Source: Charina bottae (Eukaryota > Chordata > Lepidosauria > Squamata > Charinaidae). Taken from it: a stretch of 64,000 bases of DNA. Below the pieces are notes generated by a model, which was not told where the DNA came from, made no database searches, and worked only from the letters and a program-made list of their open reading frames with translations. The stretch is from positions 21,750,001 to 21,814,000 of the forward strand of contig JALMGJ010000011.1 of assembly GCA_023362775.1 (NCBI GenBank). Direction: 5' to 3'. Below, piece after piece: positions 1 to 12,800 of this stretch (its first letter is position 1; every line of letters starts with the position of its first letter). The translations under genes were made by a program, and so were the position numbers.

Positions 1-938
1 GCAACCATTTTTGAACCAAGGTACCTCAAATGGGCTAAGTTACAGAATGCGTCCAAAATCTGGGACCCATGACTTCCATGGAATAGAAATTTGGTAAATT
101 TTATAAAACATTTCATGACATAAAAATTATCATAAAACATTTTATGACATAATACAAAATGTCCTGAAACATTTCCTGTGGTCAACTCCTGATGTTTGAC
201 TGTGCTATACAGTTCAACAATGGCTACTTTCAAGGCAGATACATCTCTCCCTGAATTTTTAAGAACATTTCCAGTATATTAGAAGCTCTGCCATTGTTGA
301 AGGCATTGAAGAATCTGGTAAGGAAATATCTCTGAAACGATGACCCAACGGGTCACGAGTTGTCTAGTATGTCACTAAAAGAAGGACAAAAACTATCTTG
401 GCTATGAAGTCACAGTCAGATAAACTATTGGAGAGTGAATACCTGCAACATAAGTTCCCACAACACATGGAAGTTTAACATAACTTGCTATGTCCTAATA
501 ATAAACTATATTGTGGTTTAATATGATGGCTTGGTTACATGAGCTAAGATAAACTACTTAACTCCATTTTAGCCTAGTTTCCCCTGTTGTTTGAACCCAG
601 TCATGAAATTTTGGGGACTGTGTCACTGTCCATGGGGGCTTAAAGTCACTGATCTTTCTTATGAAAATTGAAGCATTCCATGTACCCCTCAGTTTTCATA
701 TGTGAAGTGTTGGAGGGGACGGTCTTAGCATCAGGGCTCATATGCACATATTGACCAAAAGTGTCTGTCTACTTAAAGGCCAATGAGTGTCACTCCCATG
801 TCAGTATGTATAGAATCTCATATCGGGCTGGGGGGGTTTTCCCATACCATCCATGGTTGACTAAATTTTGGCTTTATTGAATTAGCCCAATTGCTTACTT
901 TCACACCACACAGTGAACCCTAACTTAAGCACACTGAC
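1..938. other. Intergenic, nothing recognised
   Basis: AT-rich non-coding sequence. I see no exon, RNA gene or clear repeat before the BovB target-site duplication that begins at 939. Confidence 0.5.
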
Positions 939-2064
939 TGTTTGACCGTTGTTGTTGTTTATTCGTTCAGTCGTTTCCGACTCTTCGTGACTTCATGGAC
1001 CAGTCCACGCCAGAGCCCTCTGTCGGCCGTCACCATCCCCAGCTCCCCAATGGTTGAGTCCGTCACCTCCAGAATACCATCCATCCATCTTGCCCTTGGT
1101 CGGCCCCTCTTCCTTTTGCCTTCCACTTTCCCTAGCATCAGCTTCTTCTCCAGGGTATCCTGTCTTCTCATTATGTGGCCAAAGTACTTCAGTTTTGCCT
1201 TTAATATCATTCCCTCAAGTGAGCAGTCTGGCTTTATTTCCTGGAGTATGGACTGGTTTGATCTTCTTGCAGTCCAAGGCACTCTCAGAATTTTCCTCCA
1301 ACACCACAGTTCAAAAGCATCTATCTTCCTTCGCTCAGCCTTCCTTATGGTCCAGCTCTCGCAGCCATAGGTTACTACAGGGAATACCATTGCTTTAACT
1401 ATGCGGACCTTTGTTGTCAGTGTGATGTCTCTGCTCTTAACTATTTTATCAAGATTTGCCATTGCTCTCCTCCCAAGAAGTAGACGTCTTCTGATTTCCT
1501 GGCGGCAGTCAGCATCTGCAGTAATCTTTGCGCCTAGAAATACAAAGTCTGTCACTGCCTCCACTTTTTCTCCCTCTATTTGCCAGTCATCAATCAAGCT
1601 CGTTGCCATAATCTTGGTTTTTTTGAGGTTTAACTGCAACCCAGCTTTTGCACTTTCTTCTTTCACCTTCGTCATAAGGCTCCTCAACTCCTCCTCGCTT
1701 TCAGCCATCAAAGTGGTATCATCTGCATATCTGAGATTGTTAATGTTACTTCCAGCGATTTTAACTCCAGCCTTGGATTCCTCAAGCCCAGCACGTCGCA
1801 TGATGTGTTCTGCGTACAGGTTGAATAGGTAGGGTGAGAGTATACAACCCTGCCGTACTCCTTTCCCAATCTTAAACCAGTCCGTTGTTCCGTGCTCTGT
1901 TCTTACTGTTGCTACTTGGTCGTTATACAGATTCCTCAGGAGGCAGACAAGATGACTTGGTATCCCCATACCACCAAGAACTTGCCACAATTTGTTATGA
2001 TCCACACAGTCAAAGGCTTTAGAATAGTCAATTTGACTATTCAAATGTTTGAATGTTTGACCGT
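939..2064 (-). mobile_element. BovB (RTE) LINE, 5'-truncated, with target-site duplication
   Basis: The minus strand encodes an open reading frame (2119 to 959) whose body from about 2035 down is an RTE reverse transcriptase of BovB type. It reads AFDCVDHNKLW, GKGVRQGCILSPYLFNLY and the catalytic YADDT, then the C-terminal RTE region with CESWT, FELWCWRK, WTARRSNQSIL and a terminal KSRKRLNE before the stop at 959-961. The endonuclease domain and first half of the RT are missing, so the copy is 5'-truncated. After the stop only three ACA units follow, the usual short BovB tail. An 11-bp direct repeat, TGTTTGACCGT, lies at 939-949 and 2054-2064 and brackets the insertion. The first ~30 residues of the ORF are flanking DNA. 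The uninterrupted frame and perfect duplication indicate a fairly young insertion. It is not a host gene. Confidence 0.93.
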
Positions 2065-2239
2065 ACACTGAGGCAAAAGCGAGTCGATCACATGTCACTC
2101 CTGTACAATGTTCTGCCAATATTAGCCAAAGAACTGTAGGACTAAGAAGTGGCTAGCTGACCGTGGGGATGCTTGTCACTCAGCCCCAGTGTCCTCCCCA
2201 TTGTAAGATGGGATAGTGGCTGACCTCTCTCAGCACTGA

Positions 2240-2299
<60 letters not shown>

Positions 2300-2314
2300 A
2301 TCTATCTATCTATC

Positions 2315-2373
<59 letters not shown>

Positions 2374-2376
2374 ATC

Positions 2377-2422
<46 letters not shown>

Positions 2423-2430
2423 ATCTATCA
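2240..2430. repeat. (ATCT)n tetranucleotide microsatellite
   Basis: About 190 bp of ATCT units with a few three-base interruptions (ATC ATCT). It abuts the 3' terminus of the minus-strand CR1/L2 LINE copy that begins at 2431, so on the LINE strand it is a (GATA)n tail. Confidence 0.95.
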
Positions 2431-2765
2431 TATTTATATCCTGCCCATCTCCCTCACAAGGAGGGACCCTGGGCGGTTCACAATAAAACAGTTTAAAATC
2501 AATAAAAAACCATAAACAACACCAATAATCATTAAAAATACATAATTACAGTCAGATCCAAACAATGGTAGGTCTTACTTATCCCATGAGCCGGTAGGGC
2601 TGGTCGAGGCAGATCTAAGAAACCAGCCAACCCCAAGACTGGCTATTCCCCTCCCCACCCCAAGCATGGTGGCAAAACCAGGTCTTTAGGTTTTTTCTAA
2701 AGTCCAGAAGAGAGGGGGCTAATCTTATTTCAGGGGGAAGAATGTTCCAGAGGGTGGGGGATATG
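2431..2765 (-). mobile_element. CR1/L2-type LINE, 3' end only
   Basis: Reverse-complement match to the 3' part of the copy at 4590-5930: the end of the RT ORF (the stretch encoding NILPP and KTW), the short 3' UTR, and the terminal block containing GAACCGCCCAGGGTCCCTCC and a GAGATGGGC motif. It is heavily 5'-truncated. The 3' terminus passes directly into the (GATA)n array. The upper boundary near 2765 is approximate. Confidence 0.85.
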
Positions 2766-4336
2766 ATGGCATTGCTGAGATAATAGTTGGATTCTCATAT
2801 ATCACTAAGCCAAGGTGTGGCTGACTGATTTGCAGGCAGAATATTAGTGCAATATATTAAAGCAGCCATTGTGGCTTGGCCTTCTGTGCAGGCCTTATTT
2901 TTAAGGTTCCAACAAATCATGATGTTAAAAATTGTGGTTTAGCACAGGAAGTGAATGCAGATATGATGTATGAAATACTTTGACTGCTCAAAATATGCTG
3001 CAAAATGAATTCATGGATAGAAAGCCTATCACACTCAGGGACTGGGGAAGAGATGAAGGCATAATCACAGAAGAAAAGGAGTTAATGGGACATGTTTCTT
3101 CTGTAGTTAGGTGAAAGGCAGAAGGACCTCTAGATCATGGTTTTCACACTTTTTCGGGCTGCAGAACCTGTTGGTTAAAAAAAGAGAGAGGCAAAGCTGT
3201 AGTAGAAGATTGGCTGTGTTTGTTGTTGTTGTTGTTGCTGCTGTTGTTTTGCCCTTAGTCTCTCATTGAACCCCATCAAGTTTTTGTAGAACCCTGCTCT
3301 TGATTAAGGATGCAAGCCCATGCATTTATAGGAAAGGATGCCCACTGAATTCAGTGGGATTTAATTCTCAGTAACCAAGTTCAGCATTGTGGTGCACTTG
3401 AATTATGTTTAAGGCTTGAGTTGGATACCTTCTACTCCCTGAATTGTGTAGACACCATCAAAGTAGAACAAAGTTCTCTGACTTACTATTTGGACTAACT
3501 TTGCCCAAAGGGAAATAGGCAGGAGGGAGAATAGCTTACATTTACGTATTAAGACAATCCAACATATGAGACATTTGTCTCAGTTCCTTTGCCAGACAAG
3601 TACATATTAATACAGATCCCCCCCCACCCACCCAAGTTCAAGAAGAAAATGTATTTTAACACTGTATCAGAGAAGTGTGACATGGTCTTCAGGGATCTCT
3701 TTAGACCCTTACAACTCTTGAGTCTATGATTCTATTGCTATTTTAAGAAAAGCTTCCATTACATAGTTCAACTCAGTTGGCAGGTTATTGAACCCTGTCT
3801 TAGGGGTACGCTCAACAGTAGCAGGAGGCAATGGTTCTGGCTTGGCAAGATATACAGATGCCACCCCAGCCTGGTCAAAGTTATTTAAAGTTCTGGGAGA
3901 GAGGAAGCAGATTCAAACTGGAAACTGAGAAACAATAGCACTTCCAAAGTATGCCTGACCTTTTACAACAGCTGCTTCAAATAAGAGCACAAAATGCCCC
4001 ACCCACTTTGGTTCTGTCAAATGAAGTCCAAAAAGATGTGTGGGGAGGGCCAGGAAAGGTGGCCCTAACTGCTCTTTTGTGTAAGTCCCAAATCTGTAGG
4101 ATCCTTCCTCAAGTCACTGAGTGAACCTTGCTAAATGGTAGGGGAAATCAGAGATTAAAGGATGAAGGGACATAGGGATTTGACTGGTGGCAAATGTAGA
4201 CCATCACTAAATAGTCAAAAAAACAAATAAAGGTAACTTACTACATTTCCTATGTCAATCCTATTTGGGACAACTCAGAAATACGTTCCATTAAGTTTGA
4301 TGAGGTTTACTTCCAGCAAGTAAATCTAAGATAGCC
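2766..4336. other. Intergenic, nothing recognised
   Basis: Non-coding AT-rich sequence with a short GTT/GCT run near 3222-3245 and a C-run near 3619. No exon or repeat family was recognised. Confidence 0.45.
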
Positions 4337-4464
4337 TTCTCCAACTGGGTACCTTCACAGGGTGTTGGACCATATTCCACAGTTCCTCTCTAGCATGGAA
4401 GATTCTAGCTGGAACTTCTGGGAAGAATTATGGTCCAACACTTCCAGAAGGCATGTAGTTGAGG
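4337..4464. mobile_element. Fold-back MITE-like element
   Basis: The sequence is an imperfect palindrome. CTCCAACTGGGTACCTTC near the left end pairs with GAAGGCATGTAGTTGAG near the right end, and TGTTGGACCATA pairs with TATGGTCCAACA inside. A convincing target-site duplication was not found, so class and exact ends are uncertain. Confidence 0.5.
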
Positions 4465-4589
4465 AAAACTAGTATAATTAACTTCTAGAGACCCATGATG
4501 ACAGCAAATAAAATACTAACACTCTGCTGCCATCAAGTGATAGGCTGGGTTTTTGTATTCCATATATGTTCCATATTTGTATTCCATAT

Positions 4590-5930
<1,341 letters not shown>

Positions 5931-6157
5931 GTTACCCATAGGATAATTGGACTGAGAAAGTCTGGGAGGTTATCTCCAGCTCCTTTGCACCATTCACCAT
6001 CACAGGCTTCTCCCACCAAATGTTGTATTTTACTCTGCCGAATGGTAGGGCTGGGACTAATGTGAGATTTCAGTCCTTGTTCAATCAAAATGCTTTTGGG
6101 TTCACCCAGGACCCTCATCTTTTTCTTGGCTTAAGCTACTCCACAAGTGGAGTTTAG

Positions 6158-6528
6158 TATAAGGCTAGGCTGACCATATTTCCTTGAGACAAAAACAGGA
6201 CATTGGGATGGCAAAACGGGACGGGGTCTTATGTAATATTCCATATTCATGAAAAAGACAGGGGTCCCTGCCCCCTGGTCCACACGATTGGCTCCCGCCT
6301 GCAAACCCCGCCCTCCTTTGCCACACGCTGATAGGCGGGAGGGCTTCCTCTTCCGGGCTGCCTCCAATTGGCAGCTCCGGCTCGAATCCTCCTTCCGCGC
6401 CATTCCCACCCGGTTTAAAAAACGGGACAAAATTGAGATTTTTATCAAAACGACGGGACGGTTGAAAAATGCTTAAAAAACAGGACTGTCCCGTTCAAAA
6501 CGGGACGTATGGTCAGCCTATATAAGGC
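6158..6528. mobile_element. hAT-type MITE, family gamma, with 8-bp TSD
   Basis: Terminal inverted repeats begin TAGGCTGACCATA at 6166 and end with its complement TATGGTCAGCCTA at 6520. The element is flanked by a perfect 8-bp duplication, TATAAGGC, at 6158-6165 and 6521-6528, the hAT signature. The interior is GC-rich and carries ATTGGCT and GGGCGG-like motifs. It has no transposase. A degraded relative lies at 23940-24095. Confidence 0.88.
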
Positions 6529-8347
6529 AGACTCAGTACCTCCAAGATAGAGCAAGATGCAAAGTTGACAGTAAATAGAGGGGGGAAGGAAAGACCCAGA
6601 GATCAGATAATTTCTATTCTCACCTCCTGTTTAATCCTAAATGGATCCTCTTCAAGGAGACCTGGGGGACTACCGAAGGGTGGCCAGCTGACAGCCCATT
6701 TTTAAATCAACATTGTTTTTCAAAAAACCTGTTGGGACTAGTTTAACCTTAATTTTATTTCTGTATCACCAATTGGAAAAGGGACATTAACATCCAGATG
6801 TTTTTCCTCTGGGGTTTAAATGTCCAGCATTGGTCCTTTAGTAGGTCCTCCAATATTTGGTTCCATTTTCTTACTCCATGTTGTACTTTGTCCACCTCCT
6901 TAAATTCATCTTTGTCTTTTTTTAGCTGAGGAAATTATATATTGGCTAAATGCTTTCTATTATTTCCATTTTCTTTGCTAATAATTATTGACTATAATTA
7001 GGAGGGTCAAAATAGCAAAGATGGTGGCTGCAACTGGGCAATTGAAACCCTGCCCCATTTTTACGGCATTGACCTTTTGCCTCCCCCCCCCCCGACAACC
7101 CTGAGTAGAACATTGAAATGCTATGCTCGTTCCTTGGGAGTAAGCCCACTACTATATTCAGTACACATTCCTTTTAAATGAACTTGCTATTGAACCAAGC
7201 CCTGGATTATGACCCGAACTTTACATAAATTGTTCACCTTTTTGTCTCATTAGCAACAATGGCCTAGCCTAGTAGGCTAAATTGGGGCCAGCTAGTTTGT
7301 GGCTCAGTGCATTTTGGGAATCTAGCCAGAGTGGTTAGCTTATGATGGGAACCCGGACAATTAATTCAGTAAACCATTGAACCAGTAAACCATTGATGAA
7401 TGTGTTGTGTGAACATTGGCAAAGCACTCGGATGAGTCAATGGCTTACACCTTTCCTGGATAATTAGAGCAAATTCAAGCCCTACTATGTAGTAAAATAT
7501 ATGTATTCTAAATCCTTTTCTCTTTAATTGTTTACATTGCTACAAGTTTTGAAATTGTCCAGAAGCTGCTAACTCTAGTACAATAAATACAGTGTCTCTG
7601 TGTAGTGTTGTTACATATTATATTGCTATACTCTGGAGCAGAGATACTGTATTTTACTTAAGAGTTTGTTACAGAATCATTGATACCAAAAAATATTTTC
7701 TTTATTTCATCACACAGACCAGGATAGGTTCTCAATATATTTAAATTTGGGATACATTTTATATTATATATTTCTTTATTCCAATATACTAGCTACACGG
7801 GATATATTTGTTTCCAAGTATTATTTGGTGAAAAGTCTCTTTACGTATATTTCCTCTCTGGTGCTCTGTCACTCCACTTTATGACTTCTCACAAGTTGTA
7901 CCAAAGCTTTCCTCTTCCAGCCCACAGCCCTGAAAACACAAGTTCTCCATAATTTCTGCAAGTGATATATGCAAGTGATATTCTTTGCAAGAATGATTTG
8001 GAAGCATCACTGCATGCTTTGCAAAAACCCAGCAGCTCTCTGTCATTATAGCAATGCATTTAATGAATGCAGAAGAATTGCACTTCCGTGAGATCCAAAT
8101 CAGTTATTCCAAAAGATTTTCCAAGTGTCCACAGGCCTAGGATATACACACTTCTCTTGCGTTTCCACGGCCCAAGGACCAACTAGCATGGAAACTTTGC
8201 AATCCTTATAAAGATAGGATATTTCTTGGAGGGTGGCCAGGATAATTAAGCCAGGTTGACAAACCCTTTAAGCTTGTAATGGAGCAATGTTCAGTTTTGC
8301 TAAGTAGCACTAATAGTAAACATAAGCACGAAGTAGCCATCATAGTC
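6529..8347. other. Intergenic, nothing recognised
   Basis: AT-rich non-coding sequence with a C-run near 7083. No exon, RNA gene or identifiable element was seen, and no troponin I exon was recognised anywhere in 1-9400. Confidence 0.45.
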
Positions 8348-8693
8348 TACAGGTAGTCCTCACTTAACAACCATTTGTTTAGTGATGGTTTGGACTTATG
8401 GTGGTGCTGGAAAAACCGACTTACAACTGGTCCTCACACTTAAGACCATCACACGTCCTGTGGTCACGTGATCGCCATTATTTGCCTTCCTGGCTGGCTT
8501 CTAGCAAGCAAAATCAATGGGGAACCACGTGATTCACTTAATGACCATATGGTTTGCTTAATGCCTGTGGTGATTTGCTTAACACCTGCCACAAAAAAGG
8601 TCATAAAATTGGGTTGGATTCACTTAATGACCGCTTTGCTTAGCAACCGAAATTCCTTTCCCAATTGTGGTCATTAAGTGAGGACTACCTGTA
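8348..8693. mobile_element. TA-flanked MITE, copy 1
   Basis: Inverted ends of about 26 bp start CAGGTAGTCCTCACTTAA at 8350 and end with the complement at 8691, flanked by TA on both sides (8348-8349, 8692-8693). There are several internal copies of the CTTAATGACC motif and no coding capacity. The TA duplication fits Tc1/mariner or a related superfamily, but I could not assign it. Confidence 0.85.
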
Positions 8694-9339
8694 GTGATTA
8701 GGAAGAAATCAGGTTCAAATCTCCACATGACCACATAACTAGCTGGCTAAGTTTCAGCCAATTTCTATTTTTCTGTCTAATCTACCTCAAACAATTGCTG
8801 GGGGGATAAAAGAGGAAAGCAGAAAGAGTGATCAGTATTCTGAACTCTGCCCAGAATCTGCTCCTGAAACATAATCTTTAATGCAACAAAAAGGAGGATA
8901 TTAAATATGATATCAATGTAATTCTCATTCAAGTTAAATAAAACATTCCATTTTTGTTCTGGCCCCTCCCTCATTTTGGAGTTTAGTCTCTAACCTGCGA
9001 CTGTTCCCGAAAGCTCAATGCAACCCAAGGTCCAAAAACAGTTGTGCACCTCAGCTGTAAAGAAAGGGTGAGATACGAATGAAATCGGCGAATAGGGGCA
9101 ACCCAGTTCAGCCAGTGGAAGCCTTGTGTGAGAAAATGCCATTCAGTAAAAAGAAGGGTTTGGTGTTACATTCCCAGATTCTCTGCTATGAAGCATCCAA
9201 TTATATTCCAATATCCAACCAGAGCATCCCATTGAACCTGGTTTCCCTCTTCCCATAAATCCCATGCGCAGGTTGGCCAGGTTCCTTCATTGGAAAGGAC
9301 TTGTATTCCCTTCTGGGCTAAGCTCAGCAATGAGAAAGG

Positions 9340-9349
9340 TTAAAAATAG
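9340..9349 (+). promoter_or_regulatory. MEF2-like site upstream of TNNT1
   Basis: TTAAAAATAG matches the MEF2 consensus YTAWWWWTAR exactly and lies about 150 bp upstream of the likely TNNT1 transcription start. MEF2 sites are typical of muscle promoters; function here is inferred. Confidence 0.5.
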
Positions 9350-9458
9350 ATTGTGATGGAAACTATTATCTTCCCTAACCTTGTTCCTACATACCCAGCC
9401 TGGTCCCTTTGATCCCAGGCCTTCTTTGTCTCCTTACTGGCTCTGACTACAATTCATA

Positions 9459-9468
9459 CCATAAAAGG
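9459..9468 (+). promoter_or_regulatory. CArG box / TATA-like element of the TNNT1 promoter
   Basis: CCATAAAAGG fits the SRF-binding CArG consensus CC(A/T)6GG and also contains a TATA-like ATAAAA. It lies about 305 bp upstream of coding exon 2, as expected for a short non-coding exon 1. Transcription would start near 9490, with a candidate donor near 9535. Exon 1 itself cannot be fixed without transcript data. Confidence 0.5.
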
Positions 9469-9772
9469 CCAAAGGGTTCCACATGGATTTAGAATGAGCT
9501 CTCAGTCTGAGTCTGGAGCAACAGGCAGTGGCCTGTGGGTTAGGCATGCTGTTATTAACTATTTAATTATTGCTATGATTAGGACTGCTTTAAACTAAGA
9601 CAATGTGCTTAAAATAATAATAGTAGCAGTACTAAAAATAGAGATGAAGGTGGATTATTAATAACCTTTCCATAGACATTTCTCAGAGCTAATATCTGAG
9701 ATTTAATTCCACAATCTTTCTTACCGGCAAAAAAACACCAAAAAACATGGCTTGTCTATTTCTTTTTTCTAG

Positions 9773-9823
9773 ATAAAACCTAATAACTTCCACCATGTCT
9801 GATGAAGAAGTCGAATATGAGGA
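9773..9823 (+). CDS. TNNT1: TNNT1 exon 2 (start codon exon)
   Basis: The acceptor TTTTTTCTAG ends at 9772. The 5' UTR occupies 9773-9794 and the ATG at 9795 has CCACC before it, a strong start context. It encodes MSDEEVEYE plus two bases, ending at donor GTAAGT (phase 2). MSD followed by acidic residues is the usual troponin T start. Confidence 0.95.
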
Positions 9824-12800
9824 GTAAGTAGATCAACATCCAGTCCCAAATGTGTAATTAAATATGTACAAGGTTTGGGAGAAGAGGGGCATTTTCAAGC
9901 ACTCTCATATAAATTCTCCTGTGATTTATTAATGATACTCTCTGATGGGATTACTATTGGATTTGGGGATTTTTAGAAGAACTGGGGTAATTGCTTAGTT
10001 TACATACTTAAGATTCTGCCTCAGAATCAATGATGAGATTCATATCTTAAAGTGTGGTGACTTGAAACTGCAGCTTTAAATTTTGAAATATGTATGAAAT
10101 TTGTTGGTGTTTCAGGTTGAAGAATTGCAAATAGATTGTTGATTCATCCAAAAACATGTGAAGTAGGTCCAAAAAAATAAAAAGGTTGTTTAATGAAATA
10201 GCCTGAAATCAGCTTTATTTATTCATTTTTTCAGCACATATACACAGGAAAAGTTTTACAGAATTAAACAAAATTACTTTTGCTCTATGTGAATAGGATT
10301 TCAAAATCAAGCTGATTACCCGTCTCCCCGCCTTAGCTTTTGTTTTTAAACAAAACATGATGGGTGTGTCACAAGATGTTTAAAAGATAAAAGGAAAACC
10401 TGGAATCTAGAGACAAAAGGAAAAAATAGATCAGATTTAAAATTTGAGTAGCATGTTTATGATACAATGTAAATATTTTTCCCATCACAACCCTTGTTTT
10501 GGAGGAGTGTTTACTCATAGCTGATGACAGCACCTAAGTATCTTTGGCTGATCTTGAAAATGCTAAGTAGGGTTGGTCCTGGTTACTGCTGGTATGGGAG
10601 ACTACAGACCTTCTTCTGGTCTGTAGAAGTTGAAAAAACATCCCAAAAGAAGACAGTGGCAAACCATTTCTATGTTATTGTCAATAAAATAACCCAGAAA
10701 TCTCCACAAAGTCATCAAGAGTCGAGCTTGATTTGAAAAAAAGTCTCATTTTTACTTACTGTGTAACAATAGAAGGGACTACATGGAAGAGCTGAGATAG
10801 CAAGACGAAGTTCCATTTGGTGACATAGATGGGACAGAAATTGCTATCCAACCAAATCATAAAGCAAGATAAATAGTGAAGGAGAGATAAATAGTGAAAT
10901 GTTGGAAACAATCTAGTTTACATAAAATCTCCTATTTTATACTATTGTTGTCTGATTATTAAACGGTTGAAAAGACCACTTGTTGGCAACCCATTATTTG
11001 CCTTTAAAATAACATGAACTTCTGGAAGAGCCATCTTCTATCTCTGTAAAAGTATGTCCTTTTCTGTAGCTATGCAACTTCATTGTAATGGCAACCTCCA
11101 GTGAATGGCAAAAGAGCCTGTCTTTTTTTAAAATCAGTGTGGCCATTTTTAATTTGTTTTTTCAATCTCTCAGGACAGGAAAATGTAGGAAAAGAAAAAC
11201 AATTGCTCCCATTTTCTTTACCTCCCGCCACAAACTCCAAATATTATAAAGATAATTATCTCATTTGGCTTCATATCTATATTTATCTTAAATTGGGGAC
11301 CATGGTCAGACACTGTGTGTAGAAGAGAAATATATAGGGCAAGCAGGACTCAACAATTGAACTATGGAGTCCTTGGTGCTCTCTGATGGTCGTACCAGAA
11401 CTCCACGCAGCTTCTTATTAGTATATAGCAGAGTAGAAGCGTTCCCATAAACTTGCACAAGGCTTAATCAGTTCAAAACACAAAATAAACACACTTCACA
11501 CGTTAATGTAAAGTTACATAAAAAGAGTTTACAATTTTATTGTAACTCACAGTTCCTTAGTAGAAACGGTCCATGCGTGCGAGCAAGCGGTTCTGACCAA
11601 ACCCACAGTCTTCCTTAATGTGGCCTTGCTGTTTGGAAGTATGAGGAACGTGGGAGCCATAGCTGGCCCATGCTCCTTGGTAGGAGATCCGAGCAGAAAG
11701 AGGAAGAGAAGGGAACAGGAAACAGGAAACCGGGATTCAGCCCCTCCCACACAAAGCAAGTAATATTAGGTTACAGCAGAGGCTGCCTCCTCCTTCAAGC
11801 TTGTGTGAGACGTGCTTGGTTGAAACCCGATCTCTAACATCCCCTTCTTTTCAACCTGTGCATGTCTCAGTGTCCCACAAGATTTAATTTCCCTCTCAAA
11901 CTATTGCTTACTGGGCTCCTGCAGACAATCAAGGCCTTACAGGAGATGTCTGTGGTACATGCAGGACCACATCTGAACCTTCCCAAGACTTCTCTGAAAG
12001 GATTAAGAACTCTTAAAATTCTTAGCTCTTTACAAAATTGCATTTGTTAACATAATTTGGAGGAACTCATACCTATTAAAGTGGTTTCACACCAGTTTCA
12101 AAATTCTTTAGCTATATACAGTCAATGTGCCTAGAGTTTTATAAAATAAGGATCCACTCATATTTATATCTCAATTTCTCTCTTTCTCTGCCAACGATGA
12201 TTCCCACCTCCCAGGGAGCAGCAGGAAGGTAAGGGATTTCTAATCCACACATTATTACTCCCTGTCGATTCTAGGAGTCGTTTTTTCAGTTTCTTTCTTT
12301 TTTTAAAAAAATGTGTAGTTGTAATAACTACAGACAATGGCTTTTGTTATACATGAGGCAGTCTGTTTTTCTGCTGGTTTTCTTAAAAGCATAGAGAGTA
12401 TAGGAAAGCTGTCATTGTTATTAATTTAGAGCAGTGTTTCTCAACCTTGGCAATTCTAAAATGTGTGGACTTCAACTCCCAGAATTCCCCAGCCAGCATG
12501 ACAGCATGGCTGGCTGGGGAATTCTGGGAGTTGAAGTCCACACGTCTTAAAGTTGCCAAGGTTGAGAAACACTGATTTAGAGTAATGAATATCCACATGA
12601 ATACCAACATCCCAGTTTACTCACTTCCTTTCATCATAAAGAAAATCCAGCCTTAATATGTCTTTCCTTATTTATTTTTTCCCTTACAGAATTTTTGTCT
12701 GTAGCTATATAACAATGTCGACTCCTTTGAGGGAAAAGCCTCAGAGCGCCAGAGTCTTTTTGGAGTTGGATGGCCTTAACGGATCCAATAAATAAATAAA

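Noticed and set aside
10522..10610. 5S rRNA gene
   Set aside because: The 5' third is missing, many positions are mutated, and it is joined to a SINE tail.
12432..12574. Hairpin as a microRNA precursor
   Set aside because: It is a palindromic transposon with perfect 8-bp duplications and seven relatives in this window.
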